Assembly: GCA_025359885.1 (NCBI GenBank)
Contig: JANYDG010000044.1
Span: forward strand, 1 to 51,351
Reading direction: 5' to 3'
DNA length: 51,351 nt
Source: Acidobacteriota bacterium
Lineage (GTDB): Bacteria; Acidobacteriota; Terriglobia; Terriglobales; Acidobacteriaceae
The notes below the pieces were generated by a model. The model saw only the letters and a list, made by a program, of their open reading frames with translations, did no database searches and was not told the DNA's origin. Of the stretch, positions 23,009 to 33,428 are shown in pieces. The translations under genes and the position numbers were made by a program. Numbering within the stretch: position 1 is the stretch's first letter; each line of letters starts with the position of its first letter.

Positions 23009-24586
23009 ATGAAGCACTCCGTACAAGCACAATCAGGTAAGCAGCCAGGCTCGTCCGCAGGACGCATTGCCGTGACCGTAGGTATTCTGGCGCTTTCCAT
23101 GGCACTGATTCCCGCACAGGCCAAGACCAAGGTTCCCAAGACCAAGAAGAATGTCGACCTGAGCGCCAATCCCCTGGCTAACGTCGCCAGCCGCCAGCCC
23201 GACAAAGAGCTCTTTGACAAGTCGATGGTCGCCCTCAAAAAAGGCCGCTACGATGTGGCCCGCCTTGACCTGCAGACGCTGCTCAATACCTATCCGAACT
23301 CCGAATTTCAGATGCGCGCCAAACTTGCTGTGGGCGATAGCTGGTTCAAAGAGGGCGGCACTGCAGCCCTGACTCAGGCCGAGGCCGAGTACAAGGACTT
23401 CATCACGTTCTTCCCTCAGGCTCCGGAAGCTGCCGAGGCCCAGATGAAGGTGGCCGACATCTACTTCATGCAGATGGAAAAGCCCGACCGCGACTTTAAC
23501 AACGCGGTGCGCGCCGAGCAGGAATACCGCGCCATGATCGACCAGTTCCCTGATTCGTCTCTGGTACCGCGCGCCAAGCAGAAGCTGCGCGAAACCCAGG
23601 AAGTCCTCGCCGAGCGCGAGTTCCTCATTGGCTCCTACTACGCCAGCCGTGAAAACCCCGCCGGCGCCATTGCACGGTTGCAGACTGTCGCAGATACCTA
23701 TCCCCTTTTCAGCAAGAGCGACCAGTTGTGGCTGACCATCGGCGATGCCTATGCTGGTGAAGCGCGGTCGGTTCAGTTGGCTAAAGGGCTCCCCGGAGCG
23801 ATCCGCGAGCGCCTGCAGCAGGTGTACCTCGATAAGGCAAGTGCTGCGTACTCACGCGTCATCACCCGCTATCCCATGGCCCCCCGCGTCGAAGATGCCC
23901 GAGATCGCCTCGTCGCCATGAACCGGCCGGTTCCCGAGCCAACCCAGGAAGCCATCGCCGAAAGCGATGCGGAAGAACGCAGCCGTCAGCCCATGCGCTT
24001 TACCGACAAGACTCTCGGCATGATCAAGCATGGCCCCACCGTCGTTGAAGCCGCACACGTTGGCGACCCAACGATGACCCCCGCCAAGAGGACTATCGCT
24101 CCCTCGGTCACCAAGGAAAACCAGACCATCTTCGCCGCTGCAGTGAAGGCAACCCAGCCCGGAACCCCGGCTGAGGAAGCAGCAGCTCCCAAGCCAACCG
24201 GCGTGAACGAGCCCCCGCGCTCTGACCAGCCGCAGACTCCCCTCCAGTTTGAAAATGTTCCCGGCGGGGGCAACAGCGGCACCGGCATTTCTGCCTCCAT
24301 CGTGAGCGCACCCAACGCTGCACCCGCCCCGGCCAAGGCCGAGGAAGACCCCAACGCAGTCGTCAAGGCGACCAAGACCACTGAAACGACCCTGCCTGCC
24401 GCCGAGGCTCCCGCCGCCGCGCCCGAGCAGGTCAACGACATCAAGCCCGGTTCCGTACCCGCGCAGAACACCGCCAACGAAGCCAACGCCAAGGGCAAAG
24501 CCAAAAAGCCCAAGCTTGACCAGAGCGACGAATCCTCAAGCAAGAAGAAAAAGAAGAAGGGCCTCTCCAAACTCAACCCCTTCTAG
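23009..24586 (+). CDS. BamD-like TPR protein, outer membrane assembly
   Basis: The 525-residue protein has a signal peptide (VTVGILALSMALIPAQAK) and TPR-like repeats over about residues 65-320 (ELFDKSMVALKKGRYDVARL, AEAEYKDFITFFPQAPEAAE, EQEYRAMIDQFPDSSLVPRA), matching BamD/YfiO. Unlike proteobacterial BamD, the signal peptide has no lipobox cysteine. After residue 330 comes a long Pro/Ala/Glu/Lys low-complexity tail ending KKKKKKGLSKLNPF. It should assist outer-membrane protein folding with BamA. The ATG has GAGGTGG just upstream. It follows rpe by 17 bp. Confidence 0.82.
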   Translation: MKHSVQAQSGKQPGSSAGRIAVTVGILALSMALIPAQAKTKVPKTKKNVDLSANPLANVASRQPDKELFDKSMVALKKGRYDVARLDLQTLLNTYPNSEFQMRAKLAVGDSWFKEGGTAALTQAEAEYKDFITFFPQAPEAAEAQMKVADIYFMQMEKPDRDFNNAVRAEQEYRAMIDQFPDSSLVPRAKQKLRETQEVLAEREFLIGSYYASRENPAGAIARLQTVADTYPLFSKSDQLWLTIGDAYAGEARSVQLAKGLPGAIRERLQQVYLDKASAAYSRVITRYPMAPRVEDARDRLVAMNRPVPEPTQEAIAESDAEERSRQPMRFTDKTLGMIKHGPTVVEAAHVGDPTMTPAKRTIAPSVTKENQTIFAAAVKATQPGTPAEEAAAPKPTGVNEPPRSDQPQTPLQFENVPGGGNSGTGISASIVSAPNAAPAPAKAEEDPNAVVKATKTTETTLPAAEAPAAAPEQVNDIKPGSVPAQNTANEANAKGKAKKPKLDQSDESSSKKKKKKGLSKLNPF

Positions 24587-24606
24587 GTCATAGCGTTCGA
24601 ATCTAT

Positions 24607-24640
24607 AAAGAGGGTGGAGCCATCGAGCTCCACCCTCTTT
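24607..24640. terminator. Bidirectional hairpin terminator
   Basis: AAAGAGGGTGGAGC and GCTCCACCCTCTTT form a perfect 14-bp stem with a CATCGA loop. The flanking A and T runs let it end both the rightward BamD-like transcript and the leftward Cys-rich pseudogene. Confidence 0.85.
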
Positions 24641-24676
24641 CAGTTAAAAGCAGAAGCACTTGAACCGATATTTCCT

Positions 24677-25149
24677 TTAAAGCTCCGCCAACTTCTTCGG
24701 ATCAATCACCAGCTGCCCGTTTTCCTTCTCGACAAATTTGCCTTTGAATGGCTTTTTGTCCGCATTCACAGGCCGCCAGCGCTTTTCATAGCCGTCGCGC
24801 CCGCCCTGGGGTCGGAGCTATTTTTGCTCGTAAAGGGGTCCGCACAGACTGATCGGTAGGGAATCGTCGGCACCGTGTCATGATCAAATGCCGGCTGCAC
24901 ACAGGAGTCGTCGTAGATAAAGTCTTTGGCGGGTTCATAGTTCCCGGCCTTCCCTGGCAAGGCCAGGTAGCGGCGATGGCCATCCTTTTCGTGAAAGAAA
25001 AGCTCGCAGTAGCAGTCAGGTCGCCCCACCAGGCACGGTTCTTTCCCCGTGGGCGCAGGCGGAATGCGCTCTCACTCTTTTCGCTGCGGACAGCAAAAGT
25101 CGCAGGCACAAAACTCAAAACCTTCCGGCAATCCTCTCGTGTTGCCCAT
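24677..25149 (-). pseudogene. Broken Cys-rich gene with an in-frame TGA and a frameshift
   Basis: From an ATG at 25149 with a strong GGAGGT 4 nt upstream, the frame encodes MGNTRGLPEGFEFCACDFCC then PQRKE and an in-frame TGA (25074-25072). The same frame continues ERIPPAPTGKEPCLVGRPDC, then CYCELFFHEKDG and VCADPFTSKNSSDP. There the homology passes to another frame, QGGRDGYEKRWRPVNADK and KKLAEL with TAA at 24679-24677, through a missing base in a C run near 24812. The repaired product would be about 157 residues with CxCxxCC and several other Cys, probably metal-binding. No family is recognised. Either it is decayed, or the TGA is a CGA-to-TGA change and the frameshift an error. Confidence 0.65.
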
Positions 25150-25251
25150 CGTGACCTCCACGCTTACGATCACTCGTACAGGAAAGATCAACACGGCACA
25201 TCGCAAGCGCACCCACGATACACACGGCTTTGGCGCACAGTGAACAGGAAA

Positions 25252-28098
25252 TCAGCCGGTATTGCGCAGCCCCGCAGAGATGCCGCTGATCGTCGCCGAA
25301 ATGGCACGATTCACCTCCGGCGTGTCTTCGCCTGCGCGCTTGCGGCGCAGCAGGTCAACCTGAATCAGGTGCATCGGATCCACATACGGGTTACGCAGTT
25401 TGATTGACCGGGCCAGCACAGGGTTGGTTTGCAGCAACTCGCTCTGCCGCGTAATCGCCAGTACCGCAGCCACCGTCCGGTGATATTCGGCTTCAAATCG
25501 GTTATAGACTCGCTCCCGCAGGGCGAGATCGTCCACCAGCGTCGAGTAGAGCCGCGCCGTACCCAGGTCCACCTTGCCCAAAGCCATCTCCACATTGCGC
25601 ACCAGGTCGATGAAAAGCGGGAACTCCCTGGCCATCGTCTTCAACGTCCCGAGATCGCCGCCTTCAGCCAGGAATTTCTCGACCGCCGTACCCACGCCAA
25701 ACCACGCCGGAATCAGCAGTCGCGACTGCGTCCACCCAAAGACCCAGGGAATAGCCCGCAGTGTCTCCAGGCTCAGCGATCCCTTGCGCTTCGATGGCCG
25801 CGAACCGATCTTCGCATGCTCCAGCTCGCCCATTGGCGTCGATTGCTCAAAGTAATCAAGCAGCCCAGCGTCGTCGAGGATGTGTTCCTTGTAGTATCCG
25901 TATGCCAGCTCAGAAAGTCGGTCCAGCGCCTGCTCCCACTCCGGCAGCAGAATACCGGTGAAATGCCCCTCGGGGTCGCGCGCATTGGGCCGGGCAAGCG
26001 CGTCGAGCGAGGCCGCAATCATCAATTCAAGATTGCGCTCGGCCAGCACCACGTCGGCGTATTTGAAGTTCAGCACCTCGCCCTGCTCAGTAATGCGAAA
26101 CTGTCCTTCAAAGGAATCCAGAGGCTGAGCGAAAATTGCCCTGTGAGTCGGGCCGCCACCACGGCCCACCGTGCCGCCGCGGCCGTGGAAAAGTCGCAGA
26201 TGAATCCCAGCCTCCCGAGCCACCACATGCAATGCACGATGAGCACGGAAAATCTCCCAGGTACTGGTCAGCATTCCACCGTCTTTGTTTGAGTCGGAGT
26301 AGCCCAGCATCACTTCCTGCGTGTTCCCCCAGCTCTTGAGCAGCGCCTGGTAGTCCGGGCGGGCCCACAGCTCGCGGCAAATCTCGGCGGCATTCTGCAG
26401 GTCGGTAATCGATTCAAACAACGGCACCGGCATCAGCCCAGGGTCTGCATACTGCCCCGGACCCTCGCCCTCCAGCTTCACCCCTGCCAGCCGTCCCAGC
26501 CGAACTACGGCCAACACATCGTCGACGCACGTCGCACCACTGATGACATAGTGACGAATCGCCTCCGGCGTGCATCCGGACTTCACCTCGGCAATCACGC
26601 GAAACGTCTCCAGGATGTTTGCCGTATCCGTCGACAAAGCTCCCGGCAGTTGCGGTGCCAGCGTGTCGGCGATCGACTCCTTCAGCGCCACCGCATGCAA
26701 CCGCGCGTGCTGCCGAATATCCAGCGTGTGCAGATGCAGCCCAAACGTGTGCACCAGCAGCAGCAGTGGATCGATCAAATTCCGCGCAATACGCAGACCC
26801 CGATGCGCGGCCAGCGAATCCCGCAGGATGCGCAGATCATCCGCAAACTCTTCTGCCGACCGGTAGCCGGGCAGCACCTGCGCCAGCATCTCCTGCGATT
26901 CTGCCATCGGCGACGGCCGGGTCACAGCTGCCGCTGACAATCCGCCGGAATGCAGCGTACGCCGGGTTCGCGCGCGCACGCAGATCAAAAATCGCCGATA
27001 CAGCTCAAACTCAAAGTGCTGTCCGTAGGATTCAGACTCGGCAGTCCGGATACGCGACTCATACTCGCCAAGCCGCATCCGCAGAGCATCGCTCACCGGA
27101 ATCTGCTGCGCCGAGCTGCTCAGTAAATCAATCACGGTTTGCAGTTCACCATCGTAAAAATGCAACAGATGCTCACGCGCCAATTGGATCGCGTTCCGCG
27201 TCACTTCCGGCGTTACGAATGGGTTGCCATCGCGGTCGCCGCCAATCCAGGAGCCAAACGTCAGTACCTGCGGCAACTCGTGCGCTTCGATGTCCAGGTC
27301 ATAGGCTGAATGCAGCGCCGCTGCAATCTCCCTGTACAAACTGGGCAAGGTGGCAAAGATTGAGACATCGTAGTAGTCCAGCCCCATCTTGATTTCGTCG
27401 TAAACTGTCGGCCGGCGGCTACGCACCTCGTCGGTCTGCCAAAGCGAAGTAATTTCTGAAAGCACCTGCTCCTGCAGGCGCGCCATGTCCTCTTCTGGCA
27501 GCGGTATACGGTCCAGCTCTTCCAGCAGTTCGCCGATGCGGCGCCGCTTGAACATCACCGACCGCCGCGCCACCTCCGTCGGATGTGCCGTGAACACCGG
27601 CACCACCAGCACCTTGCGCAGCCAATCAAGCGCTTCCCCGGCAGTAATGCCGACCCGCTCCATCGCATGCAGAGTGCCTGCCAGGCTCCCCCGCTGCTTG
27701 CCTGCTGCGCCAGTCAACTGCAGCGCCAGCCGACGCCGCTTGCGATGGTTGGTCTCCGCCAGGTTGATCAGTTCAAAGTAAAAGCCAAAAGCCCGTGTCA
27801 GCAGCAGCGCCCGCTCTACAGGCAGCTTGTGCACCAGTTCCATTGCGTGAGCCGCGTGCCCCGCTGCCGCGGCCAGCGCGCCCTGGTCCTCGGCTTCGCG
27901 GCGGCGAATCGTCCCCTGCCGCAACTCTTCTACCTGCGCAAAGAGTTCGTCCCCCGCCTGCTCGCGCAATACATCGCCCAGCAACGTCCCCAGGGAACGA
28001 ACATCGCGACGCAGCGGAGCTTCTTTCAGCTCGCCAGAAGTCGCCTGCAACTCTGCCAGTCGCTGCGACCAGCTCTCAGGATTCCATAAAAGTGCCAT
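25252..28098 (-). CDS. ppc: Phosphoenolpyruvate carboxylase
   Basis: The 948-residue enzyme adds bicarbonate to PEP to form oxaloacetate, refilling the TCA cycle. Signature motifs are VFTAHPTEVARRS with catalytic His172, GGDRDGNPFV, EVMLGYSDSNKDGGM, the glycine loop LFHGRGGTVGRGGGPTHRAI and the conserved C-terminal RNTG ending that reaches the active site. The start ATG at 28098 has no Shine-Dalgarno but CATAAT ends 9 nt before it, so a leaderless mRNA is likely; extra upstream codons (29) are not family-like. It lies 38 bp downstream of the ABC-F gene on the same strand. Confidence 0.97.
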   Translation of the reverse strand: MALLWNPESWSQRLAELQATSGELKEAPLRRDVRSLGTLLGDVLREQAGDELFAQVEELRQGTIRRREAEDQGALAAAAGHAAHAMELVHKLPVERALLLTRAFGFYFELINLAETNHRKRRRLALQLTGAAGKQRGSLAGTLHAMERVGITAGEALDWLRKVLVVPVFTAHPTEVARRSVMFKRRRIGELLEELDRIPLPEEDMARLQEQVLSEITSLWQTDEVRSRRPTVYDEIKMGLDYYDVSIFATLPSLYREIAAALHSAYDLDIEAHELPQVLTFGSWIGGDRDGNPFVTPEVTRNAIQLAREHLLHFYDGELQTVIDLLSSSAQQIPVSDALRMRLGEYESRIRTAESESYGQHFEFELYRRFLICVRARTRRTLHSGGLSAAAVTRPSPMAESQEMLAQVLPGYRSAEEFADDLRILRDSLAAHRGLRIARNLIDPLLLLVHTFGLHLHTLDIRQHARLHAVALKESIADTLAPQLPGALSTDTANILETFRVIAEVKSGCTPEAIRHYVISGATCVDDVLAVVRLGRLAGVKLEGEGPGQYADPGLMPVPLFESITDLQNAAEICRELWARPDYQALLKSWGNTQEVMLGYSDSNKDGGMLTSTWEIFRAHRALHVVAREAGIHLRLFHGRGGTVGRGGGPTHRAIFAQPLDSFEGQFRITEQGEVLNFKYADVVLAERNLELMIAASLDALARPNARDPEGHFTGILLPEWEQALDRLSELAYGYYKEHILDDAGLLDYFEQSTPMGELEHAKIGSRPSKRKGSLSLETLRAIPWVFGWTQSRLLIPAWFGVGTAVEKFLAEGGDLGTLKTMAREFPLFIDLVRNVEMALGKVDLGTARLYSTLVDDLALRERVYNRFEAEYHRTVAAVLAITRQSELLQTNPVLARSIKLRNPYVDPMHLIQVDLLRRKRAGEDTPEVNRAISATISGISAGLRNTG

Positions 28099-28136
28099 CG
28101 TCTTTTGATTATGCCTGAATCGATCTAAGCAACTCG

Positions 28137-30104
<1,968 letters not shown>

Positions 30105-30298
30105 TCCCTTTCAGGGTATCGCCTTTTGTTCGGTCACTGGAAGCGTGACTGGAAACGCGACTGGAAACGCGATACTCTCGGTCCAGATAGAGCCATCCAG
30201 ACAAAGCGGCAAAGACAATGCGGCAAAGCCCGCCCCCGATTCACGAGACTCGATTTACGAGACTCGATGTACGAGACTCGATGTACGACAATAGCCCC
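30105..30298. repeat. Divergent promoter region with several tandem arrays
   Basis: The 194 bp between the ABC-F gene and the S4 gene contain three 12-bp units (ACTGGAAACGCG type, 30136-30171), a duplicated GCGGCAAAG (30206-30214 and 30221-30229) and three 14-bp units (ACGAGACTCGATGT, 30243-30284). The 14-bp unit includes CGAG-A-CTCG, an inverted repeat. Two promoters must lie here, so the arrays surround or form part of them. Confidence 0.85.
30287..30292 (+). promoter_or_regulatory. -10-like hexamer of the S4-domain gene
   Basis: GACAAT ends 6 nt before the ATG at 30299 and begins just after the last 14-bp repeat unit. No Shine-Dalgarno is seen, consistent with a leaderless transcript. Confidence 0.4.
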
Positions 30299-30685
30299 AT
30301 GGGTGTAACCGACAAAGTCCGCATCGACAAATGGCTCTGGGCTGCGCGCTTCTTCAAAACCCGCGCCCTGGCCCAGAAGTCCTGTGAGATGAACCGCATT
30401 CTGTCCAACGAAATCACCGCCAAACCCGCCCGCGACGTGCGCGTGGGAGACATGCTGCGCATCCGCAATGAGGCTGGCGAATTCCACGTCGAAGTTCTCA
30501 CTTTGAGCGAAACCCGCGGCCCCGCCGCCGTTGCCCAAAAGCTCTATCGCGAAACCGAACTGAGCCGCGAAACCCGACTTCGCCTCGCTGCTGAGCAAAA
30601 AGCTCTCCAGGCGATTGAAGGCCTGCCCGCCGCAAAACCCTCCAAGCGCGACCGCCGCCAGATCAACCGCTTCCGCGGGCGGTAG
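30299..30685 (+). CDS. hslR: S4-domain RNA-binding protein, Hsp15-like
   Basis: The 128-residue protein opens VRIDKWLWAARFFKTRALAQ, the S4 signature of Hsp15/HslR proteins, and has a second half of basic residues (SKRDRRQINRFRGR). In E. coli Hsp15 rescues 50S subunits carrying stranded nascent chains. An alternative upstream start would use 27 codons translated from the tandem repeats, so the ATG at 30299 is preferred. The gene is divergent from the ABC-F ATPase, itself a ribosome factor, which fits a shared ribosome-quality-control theme, though only by position. Confidence 0.87.
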   Translation: MGVTDKVRIDKWLWAARFFKTRALAQKSCEMNRILSNEITAKPARDVRVGDMLRIRNEAGEFHVEVLTLSETRGPAAVAQKLYRETELSRETRLRLAAEQKALQAIEGLPAAKPSKRDRRQINRFRGR

Positions 30686-30766
30686 TCAGCCGGACGTCCA
30701 GCCCGCCGAGTGGCGTGACCGATGTATCCTGTTCACGACTCAAACTCTGGGTATTTGAGGTAGCGC

Positions 30767-31543
30767 GTGACTCCATCTCTCTTTGATCTCTCAGGAAAAG
30801 TCGCCGTCGTCATCGGCGGCACCACGGGCATCGGCCATGCCCTTTCGCTCGGCATGGCTGATGCAGGGGCCGACGTGGTCGCCTCCTCCCGCCGCGCAGA
30901 AGAGGTCGAGAAGACCGCCGCCGAGTTGGAAGCTAAAGGCCGCCGGACACTGCGCCTGCCCGCGAACGTGAAAGACCGCGCCTCGCTTGTCGCCCTGCGC
31001 GACGGCGTTCTCGCGGCATTTGGCAAAATCGACATCCTCATCAACTGCGCCGGCACCACCAAGCGCGGCCCGACGCTGACTTTCAGCGAAGAGGACTGGG
31101 CGAACATCCTCGAAACCAACCTCACCGGCACCCTGCGCGGCTGCCAGGTCTTCGGCGAAGCCATGCTCGCAGCCGGGTACGGGCGCATCGTCAACATCGC
31201 CTCGCTCTCCACATTTGTGGCGCTCAATGAGGTGGCCGCCTACGCCGCCAGCAAAGCCGCTGTCGGTTCGCTGACCAAGTCGCTGGCGGTGGAGTGGTCC
31301 AAGCGCGGAGTGCTGGTCAACGCCATCGCCCCCGGCGTCTTCCGCACTGCGCTCAATTCGCAACTGCTGGACTCGACCCCGCGCGGGCAGGAATTCCTCA
31401 CCCGCACGCCGATGGCCCGCTTTGGCAAGACGGAAGAGCTGGTCGGCGCGGCAATTTACCTGGCCTCCGACGCGGCCTCTTTTGTAACCGGCGAAATCAT
31501 CACGGTTGACGGCGGCTTCCTCGCCAGCGGCGTTAACCAATAG
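30767..31543 (+). CDS. SDR oxidoreductase, probable KduD-type ketogluconate dehydrogenase
   Basis: The 258-residue classical short-chain dehydrogenase has the TGxxxGxG variant GGTTGIG (17-23), NCAGTT near 93, catalytic Ser146, Tyr159 and Lys163 (YAASK), and VNAIAPGVFRT. Its likeness and neighbours suggest a 2-dehydro-3-deoxygluconate 5-dehydrogenase/2-deoxygluconate 3-dehydrogenase role. The start is a GTG at 30767 with GAGGT 5-6 nt upstream. It is first of a four-gene sugar-acid operon; the kinase start is 10 bp after its stop. Substrate is inferred, since SDR sequence alone does not fix it. Confidence 0.83.
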   Translation: MTPSLFDLSGKVAVVIGGTTGIGHALSLGMADAGADVVASSRRAEEVEKTAAELEAKGRRTLRLPANVKDRASLVALRDGVLAAFGKIDILINCAGTTKRGPTLTFSEEDWANILETNLTGTLRGCQVFGEAMLAAGYGRIVNIASLSTFVALNEVAAYAASKAAVGSLTKSLAVEWSKRGVLVNAIAPGVFRTALNSQLLDSTPRGQEFLTRTPMARFGKTEELVGAAIYLASDAASFVTGEIITVDGGFLASGVNQ

Positions 31544-31553
31544 GAGTATCGCG

Positions 31554-32660
31554 TTGAGTCTTACTCTAAAGCCTGAAGAATCAAACAAATGGGACCTCGT
31601 CTCGCTCGGCGAAGTCATGCTCCGCCTTGACCCCGGCGAGGGACGCGTCGCCACTACCCGTACCTTTCAGGCAAGGGAGGGCGGTGGCGAGTACAACGTC
31701 GCCCGCGGCCTCAAGCGCTGCTTTGGCCTGCGCACCGCCATCGTCACCGCCCTCGCCGACAACCCCGTGGGCCGCCTCGTCGAGGACCTCATGTACCAGG
31801 GCGGCGTCGATCAATCGCATGTTCGCTGGGCGAAGTACGACGGCGTTGGACGCACCGTACGCAACGGCCTCAACTTCACCGAGCGCGGCTTTGGCGTGCG
31901 CGCGGCTCTTGGCTGCTCTGACCGGGGCAACACCGCCATCTCGCAGCTCAAGCCCGGCGACATCGACTGGGACGAAATCTTTGTGAGGGAAGGCACGCGC
32001 TGGTTCCACACCGGGGGCATCTTTGCAGCCCTTTCGGAATCGACCCCTCTGGTCGCCAAAGAGGCCATCGAAGCCGCCCACCGCAACGGTGTCATCGTCA
32101 GCTACGATCTGAACTACCGCGACAGCCTCTGGAAGTCGATTGGCGGCAAGGCCCGCGCCCTCGAGGTCAACAGCGAACTCGCCCCCCTGGTCGATGTCAT
32201 GCTCGGCAACGAAGAGGACTTCACCGCCTCGCTCGGCTTTGAGGTCGAAGGCCTGGGCAACGTCGATGAACACGTCGGCGCGCTCGACACCAGCAACTTC
32301 CGCCGCATGATCGAGCAGGCCGTCGCCAGATACCCCAACTTCAAAGTCGTCGCAACCACCCTGCGCACCGCCCACACCGCTACCGTCAATGACTGGGGCG
32401 CAGTCTGCTGGGCCGACGGCCAGTTTTACGAAGCACGTCCCATGCCGGGGCTCGAAATCCTCGACCGCGTCGGCGGCGGCGACAGCTTCGCCTCCGGCTT
32501 GATCTACGGCTTCCTGGCCGCAAAAGGCGCAGAATACGCCGTCAACTGCGGCTGCGCCCACGGAGCCCTCGCCATGACCACCCCCGGCGACACCACAATG
32601 GTCACTCTGCCTGAAGTCGAACGCGTGATGAAGGGCGGCGCGGCGCGCGTCCTCCGCTAA
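31554..32660 (+). CDS. kdgK: PfkB-family sugar kinase, probable 2-keto-3-deoxygluconate kinase
   Basis: The 368-residue protein carries the PfkB fold: N-terminal SLGEVMLRLDPGEGRVA, the substrate loop GGGEYNVARGL, and the C-terminal anion-hole/catalytic motif DRVGGGDSFASGLIYGFL with the catalytic Asp. The start is the TTG at 31554, set by AGGAG seven nt before it; an open frame upstream only overlaps the SDR gene. Being followed by KDPG aldolase, it most likely phosphorylates KDG to KDPG. It is longer than usual KdgK (about 310-340) because of an insertion rich in Glu/Asp around residue 215-240. Fructokinase activity is the alternative. Confidence 0.85.
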   Translation: MSLTLKPEESNKWDLVSLGEVMLRLDPGEGRVATTRTFQAREGGGEYNVARGLKRCFGLRTAIVTALADNPVGRLVEDLMYQGGVDQSHVRWAKYDGVGRTVRNGLNFTERGFGVRAALGCSDRGNTAISQLKPGDIDWDEIFVREGTRWFHTGGIFAALSESTPLVAKEAIEAAHRNGVIVSYDLNYRDSLWKSIGGKARALEVNSELAPLVDVMLGNEEDFTASLGFEVEGLGNVDEHVGALDTSNFRRMIEQAVARYPNFKVVATTLRTAHTATVNDWGAVCWADGQFYEARPMPGLEILDRVGGGDSFASGLIYGFLAAKGAEYAVNCGCAHGALAMTTPGDTTMVTLPEVERVMKGGAARVLR

Positions 32661-32684
32661 AAGGAATCGAAGGCTCGCAACGTT

Positions 32685-32754
32685 TTGAAAGGGCGCGGCT
32701 TCAGCCGTGCCGTAAAGCGAATCAGAATCAGTGGGGCTTTAGCCCCTGAGGGAA
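32685..32754. repeat. Composite two-hairpin repeat abutting the KDPG aldolase start
   Basis: A first hairpin GCGCGGCTTCAGCCGTGC (32693-32710) and a second GGGGCTTTAGCCCC (32733-32746) flank a spacer containing AGAATCA. The element ends TGAGGGA, 3 nt before the ATG at 32757, so its last bases act as the ribosome-binding site. The layout matches the element at 20556-20635. Confidence 0.85.
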
Positions 32755-32756
32755 CG

Positions 32757-33404
32757 ATGCTCAAATCCGAAGTCCTCCAGAAAATCCGCCAGGTCGGCCT
32801 CGTCCCCGTTCTTCGAGCCGACAGCGAAGAAGAAGCCCTGGGCATCGCCTACGCTCTCGAAGCGGGCGGCGTCACGGTCCTTGAAGTCACCATGACCGTC
32901 CCCGGCGCAGTCGAAGTCATTCGCCGCCTCGCCAAAGAGGCTGGCGACCGTTTCCTCATCGGAGCTGGCACGGTCCTCGACCCTGAAACCGCCCGCGCAT
33001 GCATTTTGGCCGGTGCGGAATTCATCGTCAGCCCGGCCCTCAATCTGCGCACCATCGAGCTCTGCCGCCGCTACAACATCGCTGTCTTTCCCGGTGGCCT
33101 CACCCCGACCGAGGTCGTCACCGCCTGGGAAGCAGGCGCGGACGCGGTCAAGGTCTTCCCCTGCTCGGCCATGGGCGGTGCCAGCTACCTGAAGGCGCTC
33201 AAAGCCCCGCTCCCGCAGATTGAACTCATCCCCACGGGCGGGGTTTCGCTGGCGACTGCAGCCGATTTCCTCAAGGCCGGGGCATTTGCCCTCGGCGTCG
33301 GCGGCGACCTCGTCGATAACAAAGCCTTCCGCGCCGGCAAGTCAGAGGTCATTACCGAAAGCGCCCGCAAATACCTCGAAATCGTCGCCGCCCACCGTAA
33401 TTAA
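32757..33404 (+). CDS. eda: KDPG aldolase (2-keto-3-deoxy-6-phosphogluconate aldolase)
   Basis: The 215-residue class I aldolase has the Schiff-base lysine K132 in VKVFPCSAMGG, E43 in VLEVTMTVPG, IGAGTVLDPE and FPGGLTPTE, and ends in a phosphate-binding GGVSLATAADFLKAG. It splits KDPG into pyruvate and glyceraldehyde 3-phosphate, the closing step of the Entner-Doudoroff route. The ATG is 3 nt after GAGGGA contributed by a palindromic repeat. The frame could be read 24 codons upstream through the repeat, but those residues are not conserved. It follows the kinase by 96 bp. Confidence 0.95.
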   Translation: MLKSEVLQKIRQVGLVPVLRADSEEEALGIAYALEAGGVTVLEVTMTVPGAVEVIRRLAKEAGDRFLIGAGTVLDPETARACILAGAEFIVSPALNLRTIELCRRYNIAVFPGGLTPTEVVTAWEAGADAVKVFPCSAMGGASYLKALKAPLPQIELIPTGGVSLATAADFLKAGAFALGVGGDLVDNKAFRAGKSEVITESARKYLEIVAAHRN

Positions 33405-33428
33405 GCCCCTTCAGGAGAGGCTCGCGCC

